A stretch of DNA of 64,000 nucleotides from Bin87 sp965203195 (GCA_965203195.1 OZ241860.1:2418001-2482000), one strand, 5' to 3'; counted from the stretch's first letter, positions 1 through 8,468 are shown. The notes: a model not told the origin generated them from the letters alone. Numbers and translations are program-made.

Positions 1-411
1 GAAGGCAGCCGCGCTACCCAGCGGATCGGCTCGACCCTGCTGGTGGTGATGATGGAAGTGGATCCGGCGGACGACGCCGTGTTCAACAAGTGGTACAACG
101 AGGAGCACTTGCCCGAGCGTATGTCCATACCCGGCTACATCAGCGCGCGCCGGTTTCTGCTGGACGCGGCGGACGGGCAAGCGCAGGGGGTTCTGCGCTA
201 CCTGTGCCTCTGGGAGCTGGAAAACGACAGCCCCTTGCAGTCCCGATTCTACCGGGAGCAGAACGCCAAACCCACGCCGACCAAAGAGGCGGCCGGCGCT
301 GTGGTCAGGCAGCGGGCGCGGGGGTTGTACCGGCAGATCTTCCCCGACGCCGGCGCCTTTGCGGACCGGGCGGGTTACACCTACCCCGACGGGACGCGCA
401 TCGGGGAATGA
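1..411 (+). CDS. Dabb/EthD-like ferredoxin-fold protein, 5' truncated
   Basis: The reading frame is open from base 1, so the true start lies outside the window; 136 codons remain, ending at TGA 409-411. The visible part (WYNEEHLPERMSIPGY, then ARRF) is the pattern of small dimeric alpha/beta-barrel proteins (Dabb/EthD/antibiotic-monooxygenase fold), in which a conserved WY-EEH-PE-piece follows the first strand. No catalytic assignment is possible; such proteins are often stand-alone companions of degradative enzymes. It converges with the MmgE/PrpD gene, and the two stops are about 33 bp apart. Confidence 0.6.
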   Translation, partial: EGSRATQRIGSTLLVVMMEVDPADDAVFNKWYNEEHLPERMSIPGYISARRFLLDAADGQAQGVLRYLCLWELENDSPLQSRFYREQNAKPTPTKEAAGAVVRQRARGLYRQIFPDAGAFADRAGYTYPDGTRIGE

Positions 412-444
412 TAGGCTACCCGCCGCCCGGTTGGCGCCGGGCGG

Positions 445-2118
445 CTAAATGCGGGTGAGCCGGAGCAGGTCGCCGATGTCGGGTTCATCCTCCAGGCGCC
501 ACAGGCGGGCCAGCAACTCGTCGGTTTGGGCGGTGGTCAGCAAATCGGCGCAGAGGCCACGGAACTTAGCTTCCACCTCGGCGTCGCTCATCGGGTTGAG
601 ATGGTGGCCGCGGAAGTGGGCGACTTCGGCGGAATAGGTCTGCCCGTCGTTCATCCGCAGGTCAATATTGCAGAGCATGGCTTCGGGAACGCGGCGGTTG
701 GCTTCCTCGGAGGCTTCAATCCGGGTGCGGGCAATCAGGTCGGCAATGGCGGGGTCGTTGATGTGCTCGTCCGCAAAGTGGGACTGGTTGAGGCCGTTGT
801 AGGTCAGGGCGATGGCGGTAGCGTAAGGCATACTGTGGTCGGCGGTTTCCCGGGTTCGGGGGTGCCACTTTTCGTCATCGCCGGCCATAATGTCGATGGC
901 CTTCTGCAAGGTGCGGATGTGTACGCCGGCCACATTAGCCACGGCGAAGTTGGCAACCTGGCGGCGGGCGGCCAGCGCCGCCTCAACCACCGTTTGCGAG
1001 TACAGGCCCAGGGCGAACTGCTTGATGTTGCACTCGTGAACCTTGAAAGGCTGGCCGCCGTCGCCGCCGAAGGGTTCCAGGCGGTAAGGTTCCCGCGTTA
1101 CGGCGGCAAAGAAGCCGTGTTCGCCCTCAAAGACGGGTGATGGCCCGGTGAGGCCGCGTTCCGCCAGCATAGCGGCAAAGACGGCGTTGCGGCTGGCGTT
1201 GGCGTAGGCGCAACCTTTCCAGTGGGAGAGTACGCCCACGCGCGTTTGTCCTAGGGCCAGGTTGGGGGCTATGCCCAGGTTCAGGGCCTGTTCGGTTTGC
1301 GCCGCCGACAGGCCCATGGCCCGGGCCGCCCCTGCGGAGCTGGCGATGGCGCCGTTGGTGACATGGTCAAAGCCGATGTACTTCAGGCTGAAAGCGTCGC
1401 CGAACCGGCAGAAGGCTTCGTAGGCCACGGCGGTGGCCGTCAGCAGACGCCGCCCGCCGGCGCCCGCCATTTCCGCGCCGGCCAGGGTGGCGGCGATGCT
1501 GTCGCTGGGGTGGCCCGATTCCAGGGTGGTGTAGCCGTCGTTGAAATCCAGGTAGCGTATCATCACCCCGTTGGCGAAAGTGGCCAGGTCGGGGCTGCTG
1601 ATTTGCCCGCTGCCGATGATGGTGACCGGACGGCGGCTGACCACATCCCCGGCCAGGTCGCGGGCGATTTTGCTGGGCTCGGCGGCGTAACCCCCGATGG
1701 CGCAACCGATGCTGTCAATGATCATCCGCTTCAGCAGATGCACGGTGTCCGGCGGCAAATCGCGGTAGTGCAGGTTGGCGGAGTAGTTGGCGACGTATTC
1801 GGCGATGGTGGACGGGTTATAGCTGTGCCGGCAAGCCTGCTCGGTGATGCGCCCGCCCAGTTCGGTAAGTTCCCAAACGCCGGGGCCGGTTACGGCGCCC
1901 AACTCGCGGAGATGAGCGCGTACCCACCCGCCGCGGTTGCCGATGAACGAATTGCCATCGCGAGTGGTCAAGGCTCTCTGCTCATCGGTGAAATCGCCCA
2001 ATTCCAGCACCAGCGCATTGATTTCCTCCGGGTGCGCGGGCCGGCCCAGCTGGCGCAACGCCAGCACTGTAGGCCAGATGATGTCGATGTCCTGGGGATA
2101 TTGCGGTGAGTCAGTCAT
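445..2118 (-). CDS. MmgE/PrpD family protein with N-terminal Mrr_N winged-helix domain
   Basis: The product is 557 aa. I chose ATG at 2118 because GAGG lies 7 bases upstream; a longer frame to 2208 has no ribosome site and overlaps the upstream lipoprotein gene. Residues about 15-90 (WPTVLALRQLG, then EINALVLELGDFTDEQ, then GVWELTELG) match the Mrr_N winged-helix domain normally found at the N-terminus of Mrr restriction enzymes. From about residue 105 the chain is a full-length MmgE/PrpD domain (2-methylcitrate dehydratase or cis-aconitate decarboxylase superfamily), with IDSIGCAIGGYAAEPS, LDFNDGYTTLESGHPSD and KVHECNIKQFALGLYSQ. The substrate is unknown. The fusion is unusual and is discussed in the findings. 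It lies 64 bp downstream of a lipoprotein gene on the same strand. Confidence 0.85.
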   Translation of the reverse strand: MTDSPQYPQDIDIIWPTVLALRQLGRPAHPEEINALVLELGDFTDEQRALTTRDGNSFIGNRGGWVRAHLRELGAVTGPGVWELTELGGRITEQACRHSYNPSTIAEYVANYSANLHYRDLPPDTVHLLKRMIIDSIGCAIGGYAAEPSKIARDLAGDVVSRRPVTIIGSGQISSPDLATFANGVMIRYLDFNDGYTTLESGHPSDSIAATLAGAEMAGAGGRRLLTATAVAYEAFCRFGDAFSLKYIGFDHVTNGAIASSAGAARAMGLSAAQTEQALNLGIAPNLALGQTRVGVLSHWKGCAYANASRNAVFAAMLAERGLTGPSPVFEGEHGFFAAVTREPYRLEPFGGDGGQPFKVHECNIKQFALGLYSQTVVEAALAARRQVANFAVANVAGVHIRTLQKAIDIMAGDDEKWHPRTRETADHSMPYATAIALTYNGLNQSHFADEHINDPAIADLIARTRIEASEEANRRVPEAMLCNIDLRMNDGQTYSAEVAHFRGHHLNPMSDAEVEAKFRGLCADLLTTAQTDELLARLWRLEDEPDIGDLLRLTRI

Positions 2119-2182
2119 ACGACACCTCGCTACGGGAATGCGGTGCACAGACCGGGCGCAATGGGAGCCAGCGGCAACGGCG

Positions 2183-2755
2183 CTACTGGCTACGGTTTTC
2201 GCACACAACGGGGAGAGACACTTCCACTTCGGAGATGGTCATAGTGCCGGTTTCGATCTGCGTCCAGGTTTCGCTCTCCGCCTGGTCAGCCAGCATCGCA
2301 ACCAGGTTTTCGGGGATGCCGCACTCTACCCAGCGGCGCACCAGCTCGCGCTGTTCCTCGGTCGCCGTGTCGCGGGTCAGCGGCTCGTTGCTGGTTTGGG
2401 ACATAATTCCGCCGGCCAGCGCCGCCGCGCCGGTGAGCAGCTCCGCGCCGCCCGGCGCCAGCGCCGCCAGGCCGGTCACCACATCCAGCAGCGCCTGCTT
2501 GTCCTTCTCCAGCTGGGCGATGCGCCCGGAAAGCTGGGAGTTTTCCCCTTCCAGGCGGTCAATGCGCGCCTCAAGAACTTCCAGTTGCACGAAGTTGTCC
2601 TGGGACATTTTCTCAACTGCCTTCAAGTCGGACGTCAGGCTGGCAGTGGCCGCGTTGTCGCTGCCGGAGGCGCAGGCCAGGGCGCCGATGAGCAGAACCG
2701 CGCCGGCCAGCGCCGCCGCCAGCCCGCGCCGGAAGCCAATGGTAAGCATCGTCAT
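2183..2755 (-). CDS. Predicted lipoprotein with coiled coil
   Basis: 190 aa. ATG 2755 is preceded by AGGAGG at a good distance. The N-terminus is basic, then hydrophobic, and ends in a lipobox (LLIGALAC), so the mature protein should be anchored by a lipid-modified Cys near residue 28. Residues about 45-95 form a heptad-rich coiled coil (KAVEKMSQDNFVQLEVLEAR onward). The C-terminal part contains two further Cys residues. I do not recognise a named family. A TATATT -10-like box lies upstream near 2795. No enzyme motif is visible; a structural or envelope role is only a guess. Confidence 0.7.
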   Translation of the reverse strand: MTMLTIGFRRGLAAALAGAVLLIGALACASGSDNAATASLTSDLKAVEKMSQDNFVQLEVLEARIDRLEGENSQLSGRIAQLEKDKQALLDVVTGLAALAPGGAELLTGAAALAGGIMSQTSNEPLTRDTATEEQRELVRRWVECGIPENLVAMLADQAESETWTQIETGTMTISEVEVSLPVVCENRSQ

Positions 2756-2939
2756 CGCTACATTCCTCCTGTAAGCCGGAGTTGCCGGCAAGGGCGAATA
2801 TAGCAAAGACGGCGCGCGGCGCGCCTAGGCCGGAAACGGCGAATCTGCGCCCTTTTTGCGCCCGGCGCGCCGGCCGCGCCGCAAAATGCGGCGGGTTTCC
2901 GGCGCGGGCGATGCCGCCGGCGCGCGTTGCGCCGCCGCC

Positions 2940-4121
2940 TTACGCGCCCTTGACATTGACGATCTGCCGGAAGGTGTGGACGATTTCCACCAGGTCGGCG
3001 GACTGTTCCATCACCAGGTCGACGTCCTTGTACGCCCCCGGCAGTTCGTCCAGAAAAGCCTCGGAGCGGTTGACTTCAATGCCTTCCAGATCCCGGTCGA
3101 AGTCGTCCATAGTAAAAGCCTTGCGGGCGGCGGAGCGGCTGAGGCGGCGGCCGGCCCCGTGGGGGGCGGTGTTAAAGGATGCGGCGTTGCCCTTGCCGCG
3201 CACCACATAGCTGCGCGTGCCCATTGAGCCGGGTATCAGCCCCGGCTGCCCGACTTTGGCCTCAATGGCCCCCTTGCGGGAAACCAGCACATTCTTGCCG
3301 AAGTGATGCTCCCGTTTGGTGAAATTGTGGTGGCACTGGATGCGTTCCATTTCCTCAAAATCCCCGCAGCGATGCTGGAGAATCTTGATGATGCGCTCCA
3401 TCATTTCCTCGCGGTTCAGCAGGGCGAACTCCTGGGCCCAGTCCAGGTCGGTCATATAGTCGTCAAACTCCGGGGTGTCCTCCACCAGATAAGCGAGGTC
3501 GGGGTCGGGCAAGGTAATGTACCACTTGGCCATCAGCTTTTTGGCGATGGCGATGTGATGGGCGGCGATGCGGTTGCCGATGCCCCGGGAGCCGGAGTGC
3601 AGGAAAGCCCAGACGTAGCCTTCCTCGTCCAGCACGATTTCAATGAAGTGGTTGCCGGAGCCCAGGGAGCCCAGCTGTTTGCGCCAGTTTTTGGCCAGTT
3701 TGTGGTAGAAGTCCAGGCGTTCCAGCTCGGCGGCTTTGGCTTCCAGCTGTTCAATGCGGGGGCGCGCCGTCTTTTTAATGCTGCGGTTGTAATGGCCGGC
3801 GCTTAACGGCACCTGGTGTTCAATGGCCTTGCGGATGTCGGACAGGTCGTCGGGCAGGTCGGCGCGGGTCAGGGGGGTTTTGACGGCGATCATCCCGCAG
3901 CCGATGTCCACGCCCACGGCGGCGGGTATGATGGCCCGGTGGGTGGGGATGACGGAACCCACGGTGGCGCCCATACCGAAGTGGCAGTCGGGCATCACCG
4001 CGATATGGCGGAAAATGAACGGCATCCCGGAGAGGTTTTCAATCTGCTGCCGGGCGGAATCCTCAATCTGCTCCGCCGGCAGCCAGGAAAGCGTCCTGGG
4101 GCCGATGTTAACCGGGCTCAT
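2940..4121 (-). CDS. rtcB: RNA-splicing ligase RtcB
   Basis: 393 aa from ATG 4121, chosen for the strong GAGGAGG just upstream; an apparent extension to 4442 overlaps the hemD terminator and has no similarity. RtcB seals 2',3'-cyclic phosphate and 5'-OH RNA ends using GTP and Mn2+. Visible motifs in order: MPDCHFGMGATVGSVIP, GVDIGCGM (metal-binding Cys), GSLGSGNHFIEI, HSGSRGIG, the guanylylated-His motif NTAPHGAGR, and the C-terminal VEIVHTFRQIVNVKG. The length fits the shorter bacterial RtcB class (about 390 aa, against about 480 for archaeal forms). It is transcribed after hemD, but a terminator separates the two, so it probably has its own promoter (possible -10 TAGAAT near 4220). Confidence 0.95.
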   Translation of the reverse strand: MSPVNIGPRTLSWLPAEQIEDSARQQIENLSGMPFIFRHIAVMPDCHFGMGATVGSVIPTHRAIIPAAVGVDIGCGMIAVKTPLTRADLPDDLSDIRKAIEHQVPLSAGHYNRSIKKTARPRIEQLEAKAAELERLDFYHKLAKNWRKQLGSLGSGNHFIEIVLDEEGYVWAFLHSGSRGIGNRIAAHHIAIAKKLMAKWYITLPDPDLAYLVEDTPEFDDYMTDLDWAQEFALLNREEMMERIIKILQHRCGDFEEMERIQCHHNFTKREHHFGKNVLVSRKGAIEAKVGQPGLIPGSMGTRSYVVRGKGNAASFNTAPHGAGRRLSRSAARKAFTMDDFDRDLEGIEVNRSEAFLDELPGAYKDVDLVMEQSADLVEIVHTFRQIVNVKGA

Positions 4122-4236
4122 GATGATAACCTCCTCAACTTGGATGGAGCCTTGACGGGGTGGGTGCGCCGCGCGTCCCGGCAATCCGTCGTGGTCCGGG
4201 TTTGCCATTCCGTTTTTAATTCTAGCACAACCGCAA

Positions 4237-4268
4237 GCAGCCCCCGGGCCGGTTGCGCCGGGGGCTGC
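4237..4268 (-). terminator. Hairpin terminator between hemD and rtcB
   Basis: GCAGCCCCCGG and its complement form a stem of about 11 bp around a 9-10 base loop, 30 bp after the hemD stop. The U-tract on the minus strand is poor (TTGCGGTTG), so efficiency is uncertain. Confidence 0.55.
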
Positions 4269-4299
4269 GTTGGGAGCGCGGTTCCGGCGCGGCAGAGGA

Positions 4300-5124
4300 T
4301 TAGCGGGGCGCGGCGAAATACTCCGCCAGCGCCAGGGCCAGGTTGCCCATATGGGGATGCTCCGGTTCCACATCCACCGCGATGCCGCATTCCAGCAGCT
4401 TGCGGGTGCATACCGGCCCCACCGAGGCCACGGCCACGCCACCGGCCAGGCTGTCCCGCAGGGTTTGCTCCCGTCCGGCGTCGGCGGCGATGCGGATCAG
4501 GTTAGGCACCTGGGGCCGGCTGGTGAAGGCTAGGGCGTCAATCCCGCCCCGTTCCATTTCGTCAATCAGGCCCAGCGCCGGGGCGGTGTCATCGGGCAGA
4601 CCCCAGTCGTAAAGGGTCAGTTCCCGGTGGATGGCGCCCCGCTGCCGCAGGTAGGTGGGCAGTTCGGCGTCGGGGCCGCCGTAGCGCTGGAAAATCACCC
4701 GGCGGCCGGCCAGGGGCAGATCCGCCAGGGCCGCCGTCAAGTCGGATGAGGTGTAAGGTTCCGGGGGCATTATGTCAATGGGAATCCGGTGGCGGCGCAG
4801 GATGCGGCCCGGCTTGGGGCTGCGGGCGACCACGGTGATGGCGCGCAGGGCGGCGACGAATTCGTCCAGCCGTCCCATGGCTTCGGCAATGCCCATCATA
4901 GCGTTGGCGCCCACGCCGGTGAGGAAAATGGCGGCGTCCACCTGCCCGGCGCACACGTCGGCAATGGCGCGTTGCACTTCCGGGCTGTCGGCAAGATAAT
5001 TTTCCTGCATCACCGGCGCGGGGTAAGGCGCGCCGCCGTGCCGCCTGATGAGGCCGGCCATTTCCTGGCGCATCCGCGCTTCCACGAAGGCCACGACCCG
5101 TCCGTTCAAGGATGCTTTCGCCAT
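4300..5124 (-). CDS. hemD: Uroporphyrinogen-III synthase (HemD)
   Basis: 274 aa. ATG 5124 follows GGAG. HemD cyclises hydroxymethylbilane to uroporphyrinogen III, the branch point to heme, siroheme and cobalamin. The two-domain Rossmann-like layout is visible: domain 1 (VAFVEARMRQEMAGLIRRHG, then AAIFLTGVGANAM), a hinge, and domain 2 (VIFQRYGGPDAELPTYLRQRGA, ALAFTSRPQVPNLIRIA, VASVGPVCTRKLLECGI, then P-HPHMGNLALALAEYF). Overall identity to model HemD is low, as is normal for this family. It lies just downstream of the siroheme-dependent sulfite/nitrite reductase on the same strand, which fits supply of the siroheme precursor to that enzyme. Confidence 0.88.
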   Translation of the reverse strand: MAKASLNGRVVAFVEARMRQEMAGLIRRHGGAPYPAPVMQENYLADSPEVQRAIADVCAGQVDAAIFLTGVGANAMMGIAEAMGRLDEFVAALRAITVVARSPKPGRILRRHRIPIDIMPPEPYTSSDLTAALADLPLAGRRVIFQRYGGPDAELPTYLRQRGAIHRELTLYDWGLPDDTAPALGLIDEMERGGIDALAFTSRPQVPNLIRIAADAGREQTLRDSLAGGVAVASVGPVCTRKLLECGIAVDVEPEHPHMGNLALALAEYFAAPR

Positions 5125-5149
5125 CGGATTCCGCTCTCCTGCGCCGTTG

Positions 5150-5197
5150 GTGGCCGGCCAACCGTTAGTGACCGATCAACCGTTAGTGGCCGGCCAA
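5150..5197. repeat. 18-bp tandem repeat, 2.7 copies, between nirA and hemD
   Basis: The units start at 5150, 5168 and 5186. Each is GTGGCCGGCCAACCGTTA or a 2-base variant; the third copy is partial. It fills most of the 86-bp gap between the reductase stop and the hemD start. Confidence 0.8.
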
Positions 5198-5210
5198 TGG
5201 GGGCGTCGCG

Positions 5211-7082
5211 CTAGACGGCGCACTCGCCCTCGCCCCGTTCCAGCACGTACTGGTTGGTGCGTTCCCAGTCGTAGTACATATTCCCGCCGCCTTCGGCTTC
5301 GTGTCCGATTTCCTGGGCCCGGGCGGCTACCGCCGTCAGTTCGGCCAGTCCAACCCGGTCCAAGAAGTCGTTGAACCGTTCCGAGTCGTGGCTGCGGTGG
5401 TCCCGGTAGTAGGCCACAATGTCCTTCAGCACTTTGGGGGCCAGCTTGGCGGGCACTTTCACTTTGGGGATGCGGGCGCCAATGCGGGAATCCTCAACCC
5501 GGTTGTCGCCGTAATTGCCGCCCAGAAACAGTTCGTAGGATGGGATTTGCTGCCCGTCGACGCCCTTGACGGCGGCGCCGTGGAAGCCGATATTGGCGAT
5601 GTGATGCAGGCCGCACCCGTTGGGGCAGCCGCTCATTTTGATGCGGATGTCGCCCACGCCGGCGTCATCGGCCAGGTCGTGGCTCCAGGTTGACATTTCC
5701 GTCCGCAGAGCCTGGGCCAGGCCCATAGAGGCGGTGATGCCCAGTTTGCAGCTGTCAGTGCCGGGGCAGGAGACCACGTTGGTGATGTGGTTGTGGCCGG
5801 CTTCGCCCAGTTCCAGGGCGCAGAGGGCTTGCCATACGGCGGGCAGGCAGCCGGCAGGCACCCAGCGCAGGACGATGTTCTGCTCCTGGGTAGCGCGGGC
5901 CTGGCCGCCGGTGTAGCGGCGCACGATGTCCGCCAGCCCGTGGAACTGGGCCGGCGTCAGGTCGCCGCGCACCGTTTTGATGTGGACCAGGTGGTAGCCG
6001 TCCTGCCGCTGGGCTTCTACATTGGTCTGCCGCCAGCGGCGGTATTCCGGGCTGCCGTCGGCGTTGGCAGCGTCGTCATCAGCGCCGGCATCGGCGGTCG
6101 GGGACAGGGCTGGCGGCGTCTCCCGCTGGATTGCCTCGGCAGCCATCAGCGGACGGTAGTCAATGGGGCCGATGTTGGCCAGCTCGGCGTCCACCATATT
6201 GCGGAATTCGTCCAGGCCGATGCGGTCGATCAGCACCTTGAGACGCGCCATCATCCGGTTTTTGCGGAGCAGATCGGCGTTGTTGAACACCGTCCACACG
6301 GCCAGGGCCACCCGCAGATAGTCGTCCTCCGAAACCCATTCGTACAGGGGTTTCGCCAGGCGGGGCATAATGGAAGTCCCCCCGCCGCAGAACACTTTGA
6401 AACCCTTGCGCCGTTCCCCGTCAACCTCCCGGTACTGTGCCACATAGGTTAAATCCTGGATGGCGGCGGCCACTTCGTCGCGCCGGTCGTTGCCCGTGAA
6501 GGCGGTTTTGAATTTGCGGGGGAAGTTTTGGGTGATGGGATGGCGCACGCCGAAGCGGACATAGGCGGTCAGGTAGGGCGTGGGGTCGAAAGTTTCCTCG
6601 GCGCCGACGCCGGCGGTGGCCGGCCCCACCACATTGCGGACGGTGTTGCCGCAAGCTTCCCGCGTGGACAGCCCTACTTCGCCGAGGAGGCGCAGCACTT
6701 CGGAGGTCTGTTCCAGCGGGATGTGGTGGATCTGGATGTTTTCCCGCGTGGTGATGTGGCCTTTTTGCAGCGGGGCGTAGCGCGCCGTGATTTCGCCGAA
6801 GCGGTCCAGCATCGCGGCGGAGATGACGCCGCCGGGGAGTTTGACGCGCACCATTTGCACATCGGGCTGGCGTTGGCCGTACACGCCCTGCCGGAGCCGG
6901 AATGGGGTGAATGCGGCATTGTCCACATCGCCGGCGCGGAAGCGGTCGACTTCGGCGTCAAACCGCCCGATTTCGTCCTCCATAAAGGGGATGATGCCCG
7001 GCGCGTCGGGGGCCAGGGCGATGCTGGCTTCGTGGATTGATTCCTGGCTGGGGGGGTTAGCGGGAGTGGCGGCAGTCGTCAA
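5211..7082 (-). CDS. Siroheme-dependent sulfite/nitrite reductase (ferredoxin type)
   Basis: 623 aa. I chose a TTG start at 7082 because GAGGAGG lies 6 bases upstream and the frame above it is the attenuator leader. The enzyme reduces sulfite to sulfide or nitrite to ammonia with six electrons, using siroheme coupled to a 4Fe-4S cluster. The cluster ligands are visible as C439-x5-C445 (CPGTDSCKLG) and C486-x3-C490 (CPNGCG). Two ferredoxin-like half domains (GVYGQRQPDVQMVRVKLPGG; GYHLVHIKTVRGDLTP) flank them in the usual NirA/SirA order, with the siroheme-contact region (GHITTRENIQIHHI) between. Sequence alone does not separate sulfite from nitrite as substrate; the Cys-codon leader upstream favours sulfite and cysteine synthesis. 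About residues 345-385 hold a low-complexity Ala/Asp insert. hemD follows downstream. Confidence 0.9.
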   Translation of the reverse strand: MTTAATPANPPSQESIHEASIALAPDAPGIIPFMEDEIGRFDAEVDRFRAGDVDNAAFTPFRLRQGVYGQRQPDVQMVRVKLPGGVISAAMLDRFGEITARYAPLQKGHITTRENIQIHHIPLEQTSEVLRLLGEVGLSTREACGNTVRNVVGPATAGVGAEETFDPTPYLTAYVRFGVRHPITQNFPRKFKTAFTGNDRRDEVAAAIQDLTYVAQYREVDGERRKGFKVFCGGGTSIMPRLAKPLYEWVSEDDYLRVALAVWTVFNNADLLRKNRMMARLKVLIDRIGLDEFRNMVDAELANIGPIDYRPLMAAEAIQRETPPALSPTADAGADDDAANADGSPEYRRWRQTNVEAQRQDGYHLVHIKTVRGDLTPAQFHGLADIVRRYTGGQARATQEQNIVLRWVPAGCLPAVWQALCALELGEAGHNHITNVVSCPGTDSCKLGITASMGLAQALRTEMSTWSHDLADDAGVGDIRIKMSGCPNGCGLHHIANIGFHGAAVKGVDGQQIPSYELFLGGNYGDNRVEDSRIGARIPKVKVPAKLAPKVLKDIVAYYRDHRSHDSERFNDFLDRVGLAELTAVAARAQEIGHEAEGGGNMYYDWERTNQYVLERGEGECAV

Positions 7083-7174
7083 GGGGGGCCTCCTCGGTGG
7101 TTTGGCAGACGGCGGGGTTGCGGCAAGCGGTGGGTTGGCAAGCGGCGGCAGAGGGGGGGTATGGGGTGGCAAAG

Positions 7175-7213
7175 AAAAAAGCCCGCCGCAGCCTTTCGGC
7201 AGATTCGGCGGGC
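7175..7213 (-). terminator. Rho-independent terminator inside the reductase leader (attenuator)
   Basis: On the minus strand GCCCGCCG pairs with CGGCGGGC around an inner imperfect CTGCC/GGCTG stem closed by a GAAA loop, followed at once by TTTTTT. It lies between the leader peptide stop (7237) and the reductase ribosome site (about 7085-7091), so it would end transcription before the structural gene. Confidence 0.85.
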
Positions 7214-7236
7214 GCAGGCACTGGCCTGTTGCGGGG

Positions 7237-7326
7237 TCAAAGCGAAGCTCTCCCGCCGCCCGATGTGGGCGTACAGGTGCAGGCGCAAGCGCAAGCGCGG
7301 CGGGCGGTTTCGCATTTACTGTGCAT
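7237..7326 (-). CDS. Polycysteine leader peptide (leaderless), upstream of the reductase
   Basis: 29 codons; the peptide begins MHSKCETARRACACACTC and ends in GGGRASL. Five of 29 residues are Cys (positions 5, 12, 14, 16 and 18), four of them alternating in one block. The ATG lies 9 bases after the -10 hexamer, so the predicted transcript starts within 1-3 bases of it and carries no ribosome site. Downstream, codons 22-25 contain CGGCGGG (7252-7258), the same sequence as the terminator's 3' arm. It could pair instead with the terminator's 5' arm when a ribosome stalls on the Cys codons. This is the logic of translation-coupled attenuation by Cys-tRNA supply. It is known for mycobacterial polycysteine leaderless ORFs; its role here is inferred. 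Confidence 0.75.
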   Translation of the reverse strand: MHSKCETARRACACACTCTPTSGGGRASL

Positions 7327-7334
7327 TTGCGAAA

Positions 7335-7363
7335 ACTATACGCCGCAGGTCGGGAATTGTCAA
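7335..7363 (-). promoter_or_regulatory. Sigma-70 promoter of the reductase leader, with dyad at the start site
   Basis: TTGACA (7358-7363) and TATAGT (7335-7340) are separated by exactly 17 bp. Directly after the -10, at 7308-7334, TTTCGCA and TGCGAAA form an inverted repeat spanning the predicted start site, a likely operator. ISa and ISb now lie just upstream of the -35. Confidence 0.85.
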
Positions 7364-7379
7364 CCGCCAATTTGGGCTC

Positions 7380-8462
7380 GGTAGCGTTTCGTTTTAGGTG
7401 GTTTGGTTATAAAATGGGGGGTACAATGCCCGCCCTACCCCCTACCGGAGATGCGCCGCTATGGGACTGCTGGACCACCTGGAAACCCAACTGGAACGCC
7501 AAATCCCCGCCCAACTCCAAGCCGCCCTCCAACAAGCCCTGGATGACTACCAACCCCTTTGCGAACATTGCCGCCTGGCCATGCACCGACACCATCGCTA
7601 CGCCCGCGCCATTGCCACCGGCTACGGCGAAGTCCGCTTGCAGATCCCCGTGTTCCGCTGCGGGCAGTGTCGGCGTATGGCCGGCGGCATGACGCTGCTG
7701 GGCGAGGAAATGCGCCATCAGCGGTTTTCCAAAAAACCGTGACCTCGCCATCAGCCTGGCCGCGCAAGGATTGAGCTACGCCCGCGCCGGGAACTGGGTG
7801 GGCTGCGTCAAGAGTACGGTCGGTAAGTGGCTGCGGAAGGCGCCTTTGACAGCGCCGGAGTTGCCGCCGGGCGGAACGCTGGAAATGGATGGCCTGTGGA
7901 CGCGAACCCGTAGCGGGCGAACTGAATTGAAGGTAATCCGCGCTGCCGTTGCGGGAACGGCGTTGGGGGCTTTTGGTTCCTGGGCGGAGGTGATTGACCG
8001 GGCCTGGCAGCAGGGGGCGCAGCATCCGCAGCATTTGGTCAGCGATGGGGATGGAGCCATCGCGGCGGGGATTGAGCTGGTTTATGGCGGGGAGGCGCCG
8101 CATCAGCTGTGCGCTTTTCACCTGCTGCGGGAGTACCGGCGGAACATTGGGACGGCGGGGTTTGCGGCGGCGCGGCGGCTGTTGGACGCGACTAGTCTGG
8201 CGGAAGGTCGGGCATGGGCGCGGCGGATTATGCGGGCGACGGCTGGGGCGGCGGGTTACTGGTGCGAGAAAGCGTTGTCCAAAGGACTGCGTCACTTGGC
8301 GACGGGGCAAGCGAGGCATCGGACTACGTCGCGTTTGGAGCGGCATAATCGGGAGTTGCGGCGGCGGGAGCAGCTGGGGACGGTGTGGACGGAGCACAAC
8401 CTGCTGGCGTTGCTGCAAGAGCAGGGCCTGATCAACCAAACCACCTGAAACGAAACGCTACC
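7380..8462 (+). mobile_element. ISa copy 1, with 9-bp target duplication
   Basis: The 1083-bp element ends in inverted repeats of about 29 bp (GGTAGCGTTTCGTTTTAGG and its complement, one mismatch). TTTGGGCTC is duplicated directly on both sides (7371-7379 and 8463-8471). The last three bases of that duplication are also the first bases of ISb, so ISa inserted at the very tip of a pre-existing ISb. The duplication is perfect, which suggests a recent insertion. It carries one transposase gene split at an A-run. Three more copies or pieces occur in the window. Confidence 0.92.
7461..8448 (+). CDS. ISa transposase, two frames split at an A6 run
   Basis: The first frame (7461-7742, 93 aa) begins MGLLDHLETQLERQ and holds a zinc-ribbon-like N-terminus (CEHC, then FRCGQC). 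The second (open from about 7738, ending 8448) holds the DDE core: MDGLWTRTRSGRTELKV (first Asp), LVSDGDGAIAAG (second Asp), HQLCAFHLLREY, and a C-terminal SRLERHNRELRRRE that probably supplies the Glu. The two frames meet at AAAAAA 7731-7736. The joined protein would be about 330 aa. The fold looks like the MULE/IS256-type DDE group (ISKra4- or ISLre2-like); I cannot name the IS family. A +1 or -2 slip is needed in this copy to join the frames. Confidence 0.8.
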
Positions 8463-8468
8463 TTTGGG

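Noticed and set aside
4118..4442. N-terminal extension of RtcB to 4442
   Set aside because: It covers the hemD terminator and the strong ribosome site before ATG 4121, and the added residues have no RtcB similarity.
7082..7328. A glycine or cobalamin riboswitch in the reductase leader (GCGGGAGAGC suggested a glycine aptamer)
   Set aside because: The required second conserved block (CCGAAGG...GCAA, CTCTCAGG) and the B12 box are absent; the Cys ORF and terminator explain the region better.
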